Source of the DNA: Phoronis ovalis
Lineage: Eukaryota; Phoronida; Phoronidae
Assembly (NCBI GenBank): GCA_028565635.1
Contig: JAOXYB010054389.1
Coordinates: 1 to 25,859 of the forward strand
Length of the DNA: 25,859 nt
Direction: 5' to 3'
Shown here: piece after piece, positions 25,336 through 25,859 of the stretch
Layout of the letters: each line of letters starts with the position of its first letter
Position numbering within the stretch: the stretch's first letter is position 1
Made by a program: the position numbers and the translations under genes
The notes under the pieces: model-generated
Seen by the model: the letters and a program-made list of their open reading frames with translations, nothing else
Databases searched by the model: none
What the model was told of the DNA's origin: nothing

Positions 25336-25859
25336 GTAAGAAAGGGTAAAAAGATTAATGATGGATGCTGCATAGCTTTCAAATTTTCCTGCTAGAGGGA
25401 TATGAGGGTAGTCTTTATGCATACAATGTAAAATGTACTAGTGTATTTCACGATCAAACTGATACCCATGCAAAAATTACTCTTAGTACAAATAATTGCC
25501 TCCAAACAATCTACAAGTTAATTAATGTGGATAATAAAAATGAAATTATCAGCAAATCAATTCTAATAAATAATGTTGTTGAGGAAAGGATGTCTTTTTA
25601 CTATGCAGTAAGGACTGGCTTGTGTACAAATTTCACATAGTCTGAGAAGCCATCTGGTGAAAGAGGCTTGAAAATGGTATAATAACTGGTTAAAATGATC
25701 TAAAAGAACTGGAATTATGGCAAAAGGTAGAAGTGTATGACAGGCTTTGTTTTAATTGACAGGTGAATTGCAGTAAAACTATTAGAGATCTGGGAAGAGT
25801 TCCTATGCACAACTTCGCCAGTTTATTAAATAAGGTTCTGTTCTTAGTATCGGAATTAA
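25336..25859 (+). other. Left part of intron 18, runs off the window
   Basis: No kinesin exon is present here. A 91-codon + frame (25365-25640) has no family resemblance and no usable exon boundaries, and I regard it as chance. The gene continues beyond the right edge. Confidence 0.75.

Noticed and set aside
25365-25640. 91-codon plus-strand frame at the right end
   Set aside because: It does not match the kinesin segment expected next (RLQELE...), has no suitable acceptor, and is not recognisable as another protein.

Overview
The window is nuclear DNA of an animal. It holds the 5' third of one spliced gene on the + strand, a kinesin-3 motor of the KIF1A/KIF1B/UNC-104 type. The sequence is strongly AT-rich, protein-coding blocks are short, and every block is bounded by GT-AG splice sites, so this is not bacterial or viral DNA. 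The predicted N-terminus resembles the invertebrate UNC-104 form, and the long AT-rich introns suggest an invertebrate. A spiralian (lophotrochozoan) is my guess, but the lineage cannot be fixed from this sequence alone.

Layout: 1-1208 is upstream DNA with a locally CpG-richer, promoter-like part (about 300-1210). It carries E2F-, NRF1-, ETS/CRE- and YY1-like motifs and an 18-bp tandem duplication. A candidate first exon ends at 1219, and its short reading frame splices in frame to the exon at 11485. Intron 1 is then about 10.3 kb. It holds an LTR-like patch, microsatellites, paired hairpins and a decayed minus-strand coding-like stretch. The conserved coding exons run from 11485 to 25335, and the gene leaves the window inside the next intron.

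Joined from the ATG at 11498, the 17 constitutive coding exons give 1976 nt (658 codons plus 2 nt) with no stop and consistent phases at every junction. They encode the complete motor domain (P-loop, switch I, switch II, K-loop), the neck linker and neck coil, the first coiled coil, the FHA domain and the start of the next coiled coil. The family's remaining coiled coils, its central conserved regions and the C-terminal PH domain that binds vesicle lipids must lie beyond the right edge. Residue numbers below count from that ATG.

The most interesting points concern splicing. A well-formed 15-nt, phase-0 microexon candidate (18323-18337) sits inside intron 8, exactly at the K-loop, where vertebrate KIF1A/KIF1B carry a small insert. 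The exon after the neck region has three nested in-frame acceptors (exon starts 22903, 22921, 22936). The exon before it (21838-21924) can be skipped without shifting frame. Together these suggest a locus able to tune the K-loop and the neck/coiled-coil hinge by alternative splicing. Non-kinesin material in the introns includes a BTB-like gene relic, a possible 1.1-kb inverted-repeat element with a perfect 14-bp hairpin, and a dispersed GATC-rich repeat. No RNA genes, CRISPR arrays or complete transposons were recognised.
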